From the NCBI GenBank assembly GCA_900188575.1, contig FYEU01000320.1, positions 579,539-643,538 on the forward strand: 64,000 nt of DNA. Reading direction: 5' to 3'. The notes under the pieces were generated by a model, which had not been told where the DNA came from, ran no database searches, and worked only from the letters and a program-made list of their open reading frames with translations. Made by a program: the position numbers and the translations under genes. Origin of the DNA: Geosmithia putterillii (Eukaryota; Ascomycota; Sordariomycetes; Hypocreales; Bionectriaceae). This document shows positions 11,193-22,800 of this stretch, piece after piece (the first letter of the stretch is position 1; each line of letters starts with the position of its first letter).

Positions 11193-14100
11193 CTCTAGGT
11201 GTTATGTTCTCTTCTGCTCTGTTCTGTTTCTACTGACGCCGTTATCTCGGCTGGTTTTGATCGAATGCGCCTTGTTGGGTGGATTGGAAGGGGGACCTTC
11301 CCCAGGTGCTGTTTAGCAAGATACTGGGGAGAGCATGCAGAAGGTGATGGCCGTGGTTCAAGTCGTCGTCGTCGTCGCCACCCTTGATGATGCCCTGTCG
11401 TCGGTTATCTCGGTGTTGTGGGGGGAGGTGCGACGGGATTGATTGGGGAACGTCGGGGGATGGCCCAAGGGCGTGCTCCATGCCGTCATGGCTATGTGCG
11501 GCAAGGTGGCATGTGAATGTCCGAGGTACGACGGCAGTATCTGGGGTAAAAGTGTGGCGGTGCTTGGGGGAGGGGCGGCCGAGTGCGGGTGACGCCACAT
11601 ATTGCCACCAGCCATTGCCATCAGGTAGCTCCAGTCTTGATGCGACGACAACTCCGGTTCTTTCTTGACATTCGACTGTGTTATCAGTACTAACCAGCTA
11701 ACTACCAGTAGCTACTATTCTTGTATTTCCGAGTTTATCCCGTAGTTTAAACAAGATCTGTACTCTTATGTATTGATGCGTAATATAATAGAAATCCAAC
11801 GGGAATATCACAGGGTATTATCAGTCCTTTTAATCTCCCAATCCTCTCCCACTACCCTGTAGAAAGCAACGAGCAGTTTGTCGGTTAAAGAGGAGCGTCC
11901 TGATGTTGTACAGGCTGTGTATGTTGTGAAAATGCAGGACGGATGAAATATGAGTACAAGAATCGAAACGTTTGAGGTGGGTGCTAGATCCAAGGAAGAT
12001 CCAACACTCGTGATGGTGTTTGCGAGCGGGTGCGGGCCCCATATCACCACTGGTAAGAATCATTGCATTGAGCGTACCATGATGTACGCGCTCAGGCGCT
12101 AAGGCCATCACGAGACAGCCGCTCTGTACACGAGAGGAGGCTCTTAGACGACCCACTGCAGCAGTGAACATATGCCAAACAAAAAAGCCACGCTACCCCG
12201 TACATGCTAAGCCGGGAGACGTCGTGCATGCTTCCGAACAAAGCATGCAGAGGGGCCAGAGGACAAGAGGGACGACGGGGAGATGACGGGGACAAGAGGG
12301 ACATGCGGCCTTGTGGATGTGCCTGTTACTTGCACATACTCGTACTTACCTACTAGTACTCCGTAGTACTCTGTAGTAGTGAATATGCACGAGTACACGG
12401 ATTCCCGTGGGCATTGTTTTAATATTAGAAACGTGTGACCGATTGGCAGCGGCAGCAGGTCGAAAGCGGCAGGAAAGCTGGGCGCTAAGACGGCCAATCA
12501 TGCCACCACTCACGAGCCGTGGGGTCGAGCTCTCCGCTTTCCTGCCTGCTTTCCGCCTCGCCGTCCTTTTCTGGGGTGCTTTTGCCATCCGTCCACTGGA
12601 TCGACATGGCACGGGAATCCGGTCGAGGAGTCTGCGAGTGCATACTCTAACGGAGACTAGTAGTACATGTATCTGTACCTGTACGAGCGTCCGCTTAGCT
12701 TGACTGGTCGAGTGCTCGTACCTGTAGGTTGGCTCATGTACGAATGTTGGCAGTCTAATTTGCCCTCATTATTACCACCACGCAACCACGGTATTACGGA
12801 GTAGTACCTGCTCGCGTCGTACTACTACGGAGTACGGAGTACTCGTACGTGCAGGTATCAATACTGCGTGGCTGGGAGCGGGCTGGCTTGCCTGAGTGGA
12901 CCTGGCTTCCCCCCCTTTACGAGTACCTCTACGAGTACTCGTACTATTCCTCCGTACGGCGCACCAAATACTACTCACGCAGAGCGAGAGCGAGGATGAG
13001 TACGGAGTACCTGTACCAAGTATTTCCCAGCACACACACACCCACCCCTACCCTTCTCTTCTTCCCTCCTCCTGCTCATAAATTGCCCACGAGGTGGATG
13101 GTTCTGGGCGGCGGATGCTACCTCGGGGTGTCAATGCCCACAAGAGTGGGTGGATCCGTGAGGCCTGCACAGGTGTCTCCGCTGGTGGTATTGCCGCCCT
13201 CCACGGCATCCGAGCATCATGTGCCATGTGTGCCGTCGAGTCACTTGGTAAAGAAGAAAGAGGAGGGCATCGGTGTAGTATTGCGCCGCAGACCGTAGGC
13301 ACGCAAGCACAATACGATGTGCGAGCAATCCTCCGTACGGACGCTGTGTTGCGGCTGACGGCGCCCGGGGGGGCCAAGGGGCATCAAGGCGACGCTGCAG
13401 TAAGTGGCCGATGTCCATCTTCATTGTACATCTTCAGCTAGTAGCTCTTGGCGTTGGGAGATTCATTGTCAATTGACATGGGGGGACGACGAGAGATAGA
13501 TGACTATCAGATGACAGTGCTATTAGGTCGCGCGTGAACACTGCTTGCCTGATTTTGATAGGAGACACCACCAAATATCACTGTGCATGACTTAGTAATC
13601 TATACGGTGCTGATACTCCCCCATCTCCAACTTCACCCCGTAAGTCTTGGCTAATCTCACGTCTAGCTCCACCCGCCCATCCTCTAACTCCCCTCCCCCC
13701 CAGAGCTCAAGTGGTCCGTCCTGCGCTTGCTGTCCGTCCTCAACCAGGCCCTGGGACAAGAAGAGCAGTCGTACCCGTTTATTGCCTGGGTGTTTTTACT
13801 TTGACTGTTCAGTTCAGTCCAGTCCCAATTTTCGCCCGTTGTCGGGTCCTGTTCCGCGCTGCTTCTCTCCTCTCTCCCTGAGTCCTCTTCCTTGCAATCC
13901 TACCAATCCTAGCAATCCTGGCTCCTCTGTACCAGCACGAGCAGTCTTACTGGTAATTACTCCGTACTCCTGGCGCGTGCGCACCCGACGCACCACCAAA
14001 CCAAGACCAACCAACCCCCCCCGGCCGACCCTTTTTTTGTCCTTCCTTTGCCTTAGTCACCGCTCGTCGACGCGAAGGACCAGCCAGCAGCAGCCAGCAA

Positions 14101-14797
14101 CCACCCGGCAGCTCAAGGACCCTCGTTTCCCGCTCCACTCCCCTCCTTTGTCGTGGGCGGCGTGCGATCGGCTCTTCCATCGCCATTTTTCATTTACACC
14201 TCCTCTCGAATCATCCATTCCGGGTCTCTTTACCTGGTTTGCCGTCTATTACCCATCGCTCCATGCTAGACGCCTCGCGCACGCCTCATCTCATCTCGGC
14301 CCGACCGCGCGACAGTCATAGTTCGACCGACCACGACACCACGGCTACAGTATAGCTTCTTCGGAAAAGGGAAACAAGAAGGAGGCCAAGTGCTGTTACG
14401 TCCAGCCAGACAGCCATCTCGTCGCAAACAATTCGGGTCGCCCTCTTCGAGTCCCGAGTCCATTTTCGGGGGCAGGATCGGGCATCTTGCGAACACCCCC
14501 CCTGGATGCGTTAGCCCGCAATACAGTGAGTTCGGGTCTACGGCCAGGTGCGCACATTACTGGCTACGCGTGGCACCGTCACGCTCCTTTTCTCATCACA
14601 GCCAGTGAGGCGAGAGGGACTCTGCCGTTGCGTTTCCCTCGGCCTGCTCGTGCCTGGTCTCTCACGAATCCCCTGTGCAGTTGACACAGGCAGCAGCAGC
14701 ACCAGACTTGACGAAACTAACGCGTTTTCTTAATTCCGACAGCAGCGTGTCAGAGGAATTTGTTATTCCCAACATAAACAAACGAACCACAGTCAGC
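11193..14797. other. 3.6 kb divergent spacer with motif cluster and pyrimidine-rich leader
   Basis: Lies between the ABC transporter (-) and the Psr1-like gene (+). 12350-13010 is dense in TACGGAGTA/TACTCGTA-type motifs. 13620-14320 is strongly C/T-rich, as expected for a long 5' leader or core promoter of the Psr1-like gene. Candidate leader introns have a GTGAGT donor at 14526 and acceptors ending at 14601 or 14680. No convincing protein gene is seen; an open frame over 13647-14321 is only a by-product of the CT-rich composition. Confidence 0.55.
12357..13010. repeat. Cluster of TACGGAGTA / TACTCGTA short motifs
   Basis: Exact copies of the 9-mer TACGGAGTA or its complement begin at 12357, 12795, 12826, 12833 and 13001, interspersed with GTACGAGTAC-type near-palindromes (12919-12944). 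They are in both orientations with irregular spacing, so this is not a simple tandem repeat. Confidence 0.75.
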
Positions 14798-16361
14798 ATG
14801 GCCGAAGAAAGGGGCGCATTGGCGCCCGAGGAGGCCGGAGGCTCGAAAAAGGAGACGGGCCTGCTCAAGGTGCCCTCGCGATCGTCGTCCAATAACCAGC
14901 AGTCGTCCCCGACCTCGACGGGGCTGAGCGGCGCCACAGCCAACGATCACCGCAACAGCATAAGCGGACGGTCGAAGGACTCCAAGGGGAGTTTCCTGGG
15001 CCGGCAACGTAACGGGAGCGCTTCGAGCCGGACCGCCGGAGGAAACCGTACGCTCAACACGGAAGGTGATTCTTCGCAGCCAAGCTCGCCGATTCAAAAG
15101 CGCAAGAAGAAGAAGAGTGGGGGAATCCTGTCATTTCTGGGGTGCTGTTCTAGCCCTGACGATGGTAACACGACAGAAGGAGACGCCGAGAATGTCCACA
15201 AGCTGCCATCGATACCCCAGAGGCCGGCCACGTCCAAGTCCAAGACCAGGACGCAAACCCCCTCGCAGGACAACCAAGACGCATCCGCCAACAATACGAC
15301 AAACGAGAAGGACGCCGCTGGAGCTGCTGTTTTTGCCGACAGCGGCAACAGGAACGAGGAGCAGACCATCGCCGACGGTGACCGCATCACGCCCGTCAAC
15401 AACAACGGCGGGCCTTCTTCGGGCCAACCGATGGTGGCGGCCCCCGCCGTGACTGTCGACCCTCCCAAGTCTTCTCAGACCGGGGACGATGTTGCCGAGC
15501 AGCCTGACCATGGCAACGAGCATGGCGTCGACGACGGTGACGCCATGCAGGGTGTTGTCGCGGAGGAGAACCAAGGTGGTACTGCGGGGGAGGCGGCAGA
15601 GGAGCACAACACAAGTTTCCCTCCGCCTCCCGTGCAGTCGGCGCCCATCACACACCTTGATGAGAGCATCCCCGAGGAGGAGGCGCCCAGGTATCTGCTG
15701 CCAGAGATCCTACCCGAGCACAAGGGAAGGAAGTGTCTCGTTCTGGATCTGGACGAAACGCTCGTCCATAGCTCGTTCAAGGTATGCTGACCTCACTCAG
15801 TTGACGACTACGATGCTAACATCTCCCCAGATCCTCCACCAAGCCGATTTCACCATTCCTGTCGAAATTGAGGGTAACTACCACAATGTCTACGTCATCA
15901 AGCGGCCGGGCGTGGATGAGTTCATGAAGCGAGTTGGTGAGCTGTACGAAGTTGTAGTCTTTACAGCATCTGTTTCCAAGGTCCGTTACTCCCCCCAGCT
16001 TCCCTCAGACAGAGCTAGATAGAATGCGTGCTCGACTGACACCGCACAGTACGGCGACCCGCTTCTCGACCAGCTAGACATCCACAAGGTGGTCCATCAC
16101 CGCCTCTTCCGCGAGAGCTGCTACAACCACCAGGGCAACTACGTCAAGGATCTGTCCCAGATTGGCCGCGACCTCAAGGACACCATCATCATTGATAACT
16201 CGCCCACCTCGTACATTTTCCACCCGCAGCACGCCGTTCCCATCAGCAGCTGGTTCTCCGACGCCCATGACAATGAGCTATTAGATCTCATCCCAGTCCT
16301 TGAAGATCTGGCTGGGCCTACCGTCTCCGACGTCAGCTTGGTTCTCGATGTCACTCTCTAA
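14798..16361 (+). CDS. PSR1: Psr1/Psr2-like NIF (FCP1/SCP) protein phosphatase
   Basis: Three exons: 14798-15781, 15831-15980 and 16050-16361, giving 481 residues. It is a haloacid-dehalogenase-type Ser/Thr phosphatase; the yeast relatives Psr1/Psr2 sit at the plasma membrane and act in the sodium and general stress response. Residues 1-300 are disordered, with a Lys-rich stretch followed by LSFLGCCSS (near 110), cysteines that could be palmitoylated as in yeast Psr1. The catalytic NIF domain starts at KCLVLDLDETLVHSSF (DxDxT near 317) and continues with KRPGVDEFMKRV, VVFTASVSKYGDPLLDQLD, FRESC, VKDLSQIGRD and IIIDNSPTSYIFH, all family blocks. The start at 14798 is conservative: the frame stays open upstream to a splice acceptor at 14680, adding a plausible peptide (LTQAAAAPDL...), so a spliced 5' exon may supply an earlier ATG. 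Confidence 0.9.
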
Positions 16362-17765
16362 AGATACCACTTTGTTTACGCACTCTGTTTTCATTTTTTG
16401 GTCCTTTTGTTTCCTCCCTCTTTTCCCCTTTTCTTGGTCAACTCTTTGTGTCAACGATTAAACACACGTCAACAACAAGACAACCTTATTATACGCGCAA
16501 AACAACAACAACAACAACTGCTGCTACCCCCCTCAAAGCCTGCGACATTCCTATAATCATAGCGGACGGCGTTTGGTAAAGAGCTTTCGTTTCCAACCTG
16601 GTGTAGATTATCATTGTCTGTCCGTCCTTCATAATGAGCTTCTTCTTCGAGTAGCCCTAATACCGGAGGGCATTCGCACATGGCAGGCAGAGAGGAAGAA
16701 GGCGGCCCCCCGAAAAAGGGAAACCTCGCTCCAAGACGCGCAGGGTTCGTCGAAAAAGGAGACGGAGAACAAGGAGTTTTTCATACTACGTGGTCTCCTC
16801 TGTCGGGATTTGTTGGAAAAAAAAAGGTCGCGTTTGCAGAAAGGACAGGCTGCGCCTTGAGAAGAAGAGCCCTGGTTTATGGAGGATTGGACGGGCTGCT
16901 TGCTTTCCTTGTTTCTTTTCTCTTTCCTCTGGACATTTTTCTCCCTCTTCTCTTTTCCTTTATTTCGTTTCCGTGTTCTTTAACTACCACTATTGTGTCC
17001 TTCCCTTCTTGTTACCCCCCAAATACTTGACCTTGACCTTATCATACACAACATACTTTTTTGGTTTCCTTTACTGTCTTCAAAAACGTCGCGGGAACCC
17101 GGCGATAACTTTTTTATCTGTTCTTCTCTTCCCTTTTTTCTTCCAAGTCCATATGATTGTGAGCATGCATGCAACAAGCAGCGAGAGAGAATGAAGGAGG
17201 GAGTATTATAGCGGGAGAGCAGCAACTACTACCACACCTTTCTCGGGAGGGCGATAGAGATTATGGGTGGGGGAGAAAAGCAGATGCTGGTCGAAGTCTA
17301 TTTTTGGCAAAGACTTTTGTAGCATAGGTTGATTGCCCTGTTCCCTTGAAAATAAATGTAATTCTCGGACGTGTCCTTTCCACAGCAGCAACATGAAGCA
17401 AAATAGTAGTGGGTGAATACGAGGACTACTTTGCTAATATAGGAACGATGTCTCGAGCGAGGTCGTCTGGGCAGGGAGGACTAAGTGTGGCGTCGGAAAA
17501 TAGTTCCACCGACCACGGCATCCCTCCCGTCCGCGCCCAGACCCCCGTAAATGGTGAATGTGGCCTCAATTCCAGGGTCAATCTACCAGTCAGCCCCCAA
17601 GGTCCTTGTCCAGCGCATCTCCAAACCACTCTCCTTGTCGGTTCCCATCACGCCCATCACCACACGACGACAATCCTTTCTTCCTTTCCTTCATTTCGAC
17701 AAGACAGGAACCCTGCTGTGGCTCCTGCTTTTTAATACCCTCCCTTTTCACCACAACCCATTATA
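16362..17765. other. Intergenic spacer
   Basis: 1.4 kb between two plus-strand genes: 3' end of the phosphatase gene and promoter plus leader of the Sec61 beta gene. It has CAA repeats near 16503 and long C/T-rich tracts (16900-17150, 17620-17760). No gene is seen. Confidence 0.55.
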
Positions 17766-18399
17766 ATGGTAAGCTCTCTCCAGTCCCTGTCCCCTAGCTT
17801 CATGTTGCTTGGTCCAGTTAGTCGTGTGGCCTACTTGTGCTCGCGCGCGCATGAGACTGGGAGGTAGAGAGAGAGATAGATAGAGAGGTATGATCAAAGG
17901 GCTAACGGGTGTCGTTTGCAGTCTTCCCCCCGCCCCTCGTCCCCCGCCGGCGCTGCCAGCGGCTCGTCCCTCGGCCGTCCCTCGTCGCCTACGCCTCCCG
18001 GCGGTCCCCGTACTGCCATCCGCCGCCGCGCCGCCGCCGATCAGAAGGAGAAGATTGCCAATGCTCGCCCGACGAGCACTAGGGCTGCCGGTGCGGGTGG
18101 CTCCACAAGCACCATGCTGAGTATGTGCCGCCTCGAGGAGGAACCCTACACCGGGCCCCTTCCTCCCCTTCCATGTTGTTGAGGAAGTGCTAACAAATAT
18201 GTGTTTTGCAGAGCTCTACACTGACGAGTCGGCTGGCCTGAAGGTCGACCCCGTCGTCGTGCTGGTCCTGTCTCTCGTGTTCATCTTCTCTGTCGTCGCC
18301 CTGCACGGTATGTCATTCCCGCTCCCTGCGACTTTGCCAAATACTGATCATCTATTCTCTACAGTCATTGCCAAGCTCACTAGGAAATTCTCGAGCTAA
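17766..18399 (+). CDS. SBH1: Protein translocon subunit Sec61 beta (Sbh1)
   Basis: Four exons: 17766-17768 (the ATG alone), 17922-18120, 18212-18307 and 18365-18399, giving 110 residues. Sec61 beta is the small tail-anchored subunit of the ER protein-conducting channel. The N-terminal half is Ser/Pro/Gly-rich with RTAIRRRAAADQKE, the conserved cytosolic motif. Next comes LYTDESAGLKVDP just before the single membrane helix (VVVLVLSLVFIFSVVALHVIAKL) and a short basic tail. Reading through the second exon alone gives no in-frame ATG at its start, while the ATG at 17766 sits directly before a GTAAGC donor and a TTTGCAG acceptor restores MSSPRPSSP. Size and topology match the family. Confidence 0.92.
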
Positions 18400-19801
18400 A
18401 TCAGTCGATGCGAGCGAAATGACCGAGGGGATTGGTTGCGAATTTTGTGTTTATTCTTCTAGTCTGATTCGAGGGGCGCGTTCATGGGATTGGTCCGGGC
18501 CGTGAAAGCAACCGATTGATCATGCGGAGAGGAGGGGAGTTATCAAAACGGCATATAAACCGGGGGAGGAGGAAGGGATCCGAGCGGCTCGCAGCAAGCG
18601 TCGTTTTGCGCGGCTGGGCAGCGGACCTGAACTCATCTCCCCTTGATGGACAAGCATAAACAAAAGGAGGAGTTTCGACGAGGCTACTTTAGAGGGTTTC
18701 GTCTGTACTATACCCGACCATGTCTCCTTTGCATTCTCAAGGGAACAACGTTTCTTATTTTTCTCTGCTTTTGGCAAACATTCAATGCGTATGAAAACAT
18801 GACTTTTGGCAAGTCGGCTGGTGTGCTCGTGCGAGTGACGTTCCTGTGGCCGTAGTCTGACGGTCTAAAGGTGTGGCATGGGCTTGCGAAGCGAGAGCGC
18901 GACAAACAAGGCGCAGCGGAAGCTCGAGAGAATGAAGCTGCTGGTGCCACGGTGCTACGGTGCTACTACACGCATTGCTATAATTGGCGATGCCGACTTC
19001 GCTTACGGACGCGACGAGCGGTCCGGGGCCGTATATTCGGGGCTTGGATGATGATAGCTCCAAAGCTAAGTCTTAGGTAGACATACAATAGACACTACAG
19101 CCTCTATGGATCACGGTAACACAGTGTACTAGCAAATATCATGCTGGAGTAACGGGTTTGAAGAGAGAAGCCGAAACCGAAAGCGAGCTAGTAGCATAGA
19201 ATATATGAGTGTGTGAGATTCACAGTGGTGTGGCAATATGCACAGCGCAATAGCTCATTGATAGGCTAAATGACTGTGTCCTCGAAACAAGAAAAGACAG
19301 GCAAACAGGGCAGTGTTGAGCTGGCCTCTGGTCCCGCGACCCTTGGTCATGCAAGGTGGAGCAGATCCGTGGGACAATCGTCATACCTGCCCCTCCTTCG
19401 TGGAGGATTGGCTGTGTGGCTATGTACGGAGTACATGACGAGCTGCTGCGCTGCTCTTTATTTTTGGTTCTCCATTACTCCTCTCCGATCTTTACAATCC
19501 CATTTATAAAGAGAATACGTCGAACCACTCCCATTCCCCTTTTTGGTCATTTTGTTGCCTTCTGCCCTCTCTTCCTGCATCCTGCTTGGCATTTCTGTTG
19601 CTCAGCTTCAACGACGTCAGGTCAACATTATCAACAAGTACTTGCTTGCACCAAGCTCTTGCGCGCAAAGATACCGCATTGAAAGACTCCAAGAGCTCAG
19701 CGACATAAAAGGACGCACATTTCAGAGCACCCGCGTGTGCCGTGCCATCCATCTGACTAGACCCTTCATTCTCCTCCTGGCGCGAACAAGGGACGGTCGT
19801 C
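18400..19801. other. Intergenic spacer with possible promoter
   Basis: 1.4 kb between two plus-strand genes. A TATA-like stretch (TTTATAAAG near 19503) lies about 295 bp before the next start codon, in a C/T-rich leader. A single TACGGAGTA motif is at 19425. No coding exon is seen. Confidence 0.5.
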
Positions 19802-22800
19802 ATGGCTGATGCAAAACGCCCGGACGGCGGGTTCCCGAGCACAGACGCTCGGGCCCAAGCTTTGATAACGGATGAAGCATTGCTTCCAGAGCTTGAGGGC
19901 CAGTCTGGGGCTCAGGGCGAGCATCCTGACGAACCCCCTCCGACATACGGCGAGCACCATGACCACCTGCAGTTCTCACAACCCGGCTTCGAGGCTGCCG
20001 CTGCACTCACAGGTATGCTGTCCATTTGCTTGAAGAATGACCTCCAGACTGGACATTAATGAACTGACGGGCCTTTGAATGATGTTTATAGATACCGGCC
20101 GAGTCAGCATCAATATCAACACAAAGAACAGGAGACTTGCCGACCTGCTTGCGCCCTCCATCGAGAGCCAGATCGTCCAGGACACCGGCCCGGCTCCTCC
20201 CCCGGCCTACATCCCCCCCTCGCTCGGCGGGCGACCGGGCCAAAAGCCGCCGACGCGCCTCAATGTCGTTGTTCAGATCGTCGGGTCACGCGGCGACGTG
20301 CAGCCCTTTGTGGCGCTGGGAAAGGTGCTCAAGGAGACGTACGGGCACCGGGTGCGCATCGCGACGCACCCCAACTTCAAGTCGTTTGTTGAGGAGAATG
20401 GGCTCGACTTCTTCAGCATCGGTGGCGACCCGGCCGAGCTCATGGCCTTCATGGTCAAGCACCCGGGCCTCATGCCGGGCTTCGACGCCATCAAGAGCGG
20501 CGAGATCACCAAGCGCCGAAAGGGCATCGCCGAGATGCTCCTCGGCTGCTGGCGGTCGTGTATCGAGTCGGGTGACGGGTCCGGCCCCGCGCCCCTGTCC
20601 ACCAGTGACGCTATGAACCTGTCGGAGGGGACCCCCCACGATGACGGCAGGGACCCTTTTGTCGCAGACGCCATCATCGCCAACCCCCCCAGCTTCGCCC
20701 ACGTCCACATTGCCGAGAAGCTCGGCATCCCCCTCCACATGATGTTCACCATGCCTTGGACCCCGACTCGAGCCTTCATGCACCCCCTGGCCGACATCGC
20801 ATCCACAAACGCCGACGACGTCATGACAAAGTACCTCTCATACACCCTTGTCGAGATGATGACCTGGCAGGGCCTGGGAGACGTCATCAATAGATTCCGT
20901 ACAAAGGTCTTAGACCTGGAGCCTCTCTCTATGATCTGGGCCCCGGGACTTCTGAACAGGCTCAAGATCCCGTATACTTACTGCTGGTATGTCCCTGGCC
21001 ATATACTTTGCAGGTTGCATGGAGAACTGGCTAACCAACCTCTGCGATATCAGGTCCCCTGCTCTCATTCCCAAGCCCAACGACTGGCGGGCAAACATCA
21101 GCATCTCGGGGTTCTATTTCCTTGACTTGGCGTCCTCTTTTACCCCAGACCCCGATCTGGCCGCCTTCCTCGAGGCCGGGCCGCCGCCCGTGTATATTGG
21201 TTTCGGGTCCATCGTGGTCGACGATCCCGACGCCATGACCCAGATGATCTTCAACGCTGTCAAGGCCAGCGGCGTGCGTGCCCTCGTCTCCAAGGGATGG
21301 GGTGGTCTTGGCGCCGACGACATTGGTGTCCCCGACGGCGTCTTCATGCTCGGTAACGTACCCCACGACTGGCTGTTCCAGCACGTCTCCGCTGTGGTCC
21401 ATCACGGCGGCGCGGGGACAACGGCAGCGGGTATCAAGGCCGGCAAGCCCACCGCCGTGGTACCTTTCTTTGGCGACCAGCCCTTCTGGGGCTCCATGGT
21501 TTCCCGGGCCAAGGCTGGACCGGACCCGATCGCCTACAAGGATCTCACGGCTGAGAAGCTCGCTGAGGCTATCAAGTTCTGTCTCAAGCCCGAGACCGTC
21601 CAGCAGGCCAAGACGTACGGCGAGAAAATTAGAGAGGAGAAGGGTACCGACGTCGGGGGCCAGAGCTTCCACGACAACCTCGACATTGACTCTCTGAGAT
21701 GCTCCATTGCTCCCAGTCGCACGGCCATATGGCGTGTGAGGAGGAGCAAGGTGCGACTCAGCGGTATGGCGGCCGCCGCGCTCGTGGAAGCGGGGAAGAT
21801 CAAGTACTCAGACCTTAAGCTGTACGTATAGACTGACACTGATAATACCCTGGATAGTTTCGGAAATCTGACAGAATGACGCAGATACCGCTCTCGAGAG
21901 TACAATACTGAGGATCAGCCCCCCGACCCCATCTCGGCAGCGGCCTGCTCTCTTGTCATGGATGCGAGCAGCATAGGTCTGGCTATCGCAGATATGCCGC
22001 GCGAATTGTTCAAGTCACGCTCACGAAAGGTCGACGAGAACGGGGACACTGAGTCCCCTTCCCCAGCGGGGACTCCCAAGACCAGCGCGGAAGCCGGCAG
22101 TACCGCCGCCGACTCCACCAGTCAACTGGATCGCAAGTCTTCGTCGGTTACGGAGGTGTCCGAAGCTAGTAAGGAAAAGAAGGAAAAGGCCCCTGACGAG
22201 CGCCCAAAGCCGGAGACCAGAGCGTCGGGCTCTCGGACCACTCAGCGATCGCCGTCACCCTCCATCGGGATGGGCACTGCCGTGGGTGCTGGCCAGTCTG
22301 TTGGCCGTGTCGTCACAACTGGAGTCAAGACGCCCATGAACTTCTGTCTCGGACTCGCCAAGGGATTCCGGAATGTACCTAGACTGTACAACGACGACAC
22401 TGTGCGTCAGCCGGAGAAGGTGACCGACTTCACTAGCGGTATCAAGGTTGCCAGCAAGGAATTTGGATACGGGCTATTTGACGGCATCTCGGGCCTGGTC
22501 ACGCAACCGATGAGGGCAGCCGAGAAGGAGGGACCCAGCGGCATCATCAAGGGATTCGCCAAGGGAATAGGAGGCATTATAACGAAGCCTGCGGCAGGTA
22601 AGTTGTCCCCAGTGCGCTGGCACCTGGAGTTCTGGACCGGAAGTGAGATGAAACTAACTGATCTGTGTCATTGCAGGAGCCTGGGCCGTCCCGGCCTATA
22701 CCATGCAAGGAGTTCACGCCCAGGTGGCAAAGCTCTTTGCCAAGAGCAACGAGAACTACATCATCACGTCGCGAATCATCCAGAGCCAGCGGGACCTAGC

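Noticed and set aside
13647..14321. Open frame of 224 codons upstream of the Psr1-like gene
   Set aside because: Ser/Pro/Arg-rich composition follows directly from the C/T-rich leader sequence; no domain or conserved motif, and it overlaps the probable promoter and leader.
16680..17194. Overlapping plus-strand frames of 95-134 codons between the phosphatase and Sec61 beta genes
   Set aside because: Composition reflects purine-rich then T/C-rich tracts; no conserved motif and no clear intron structure.
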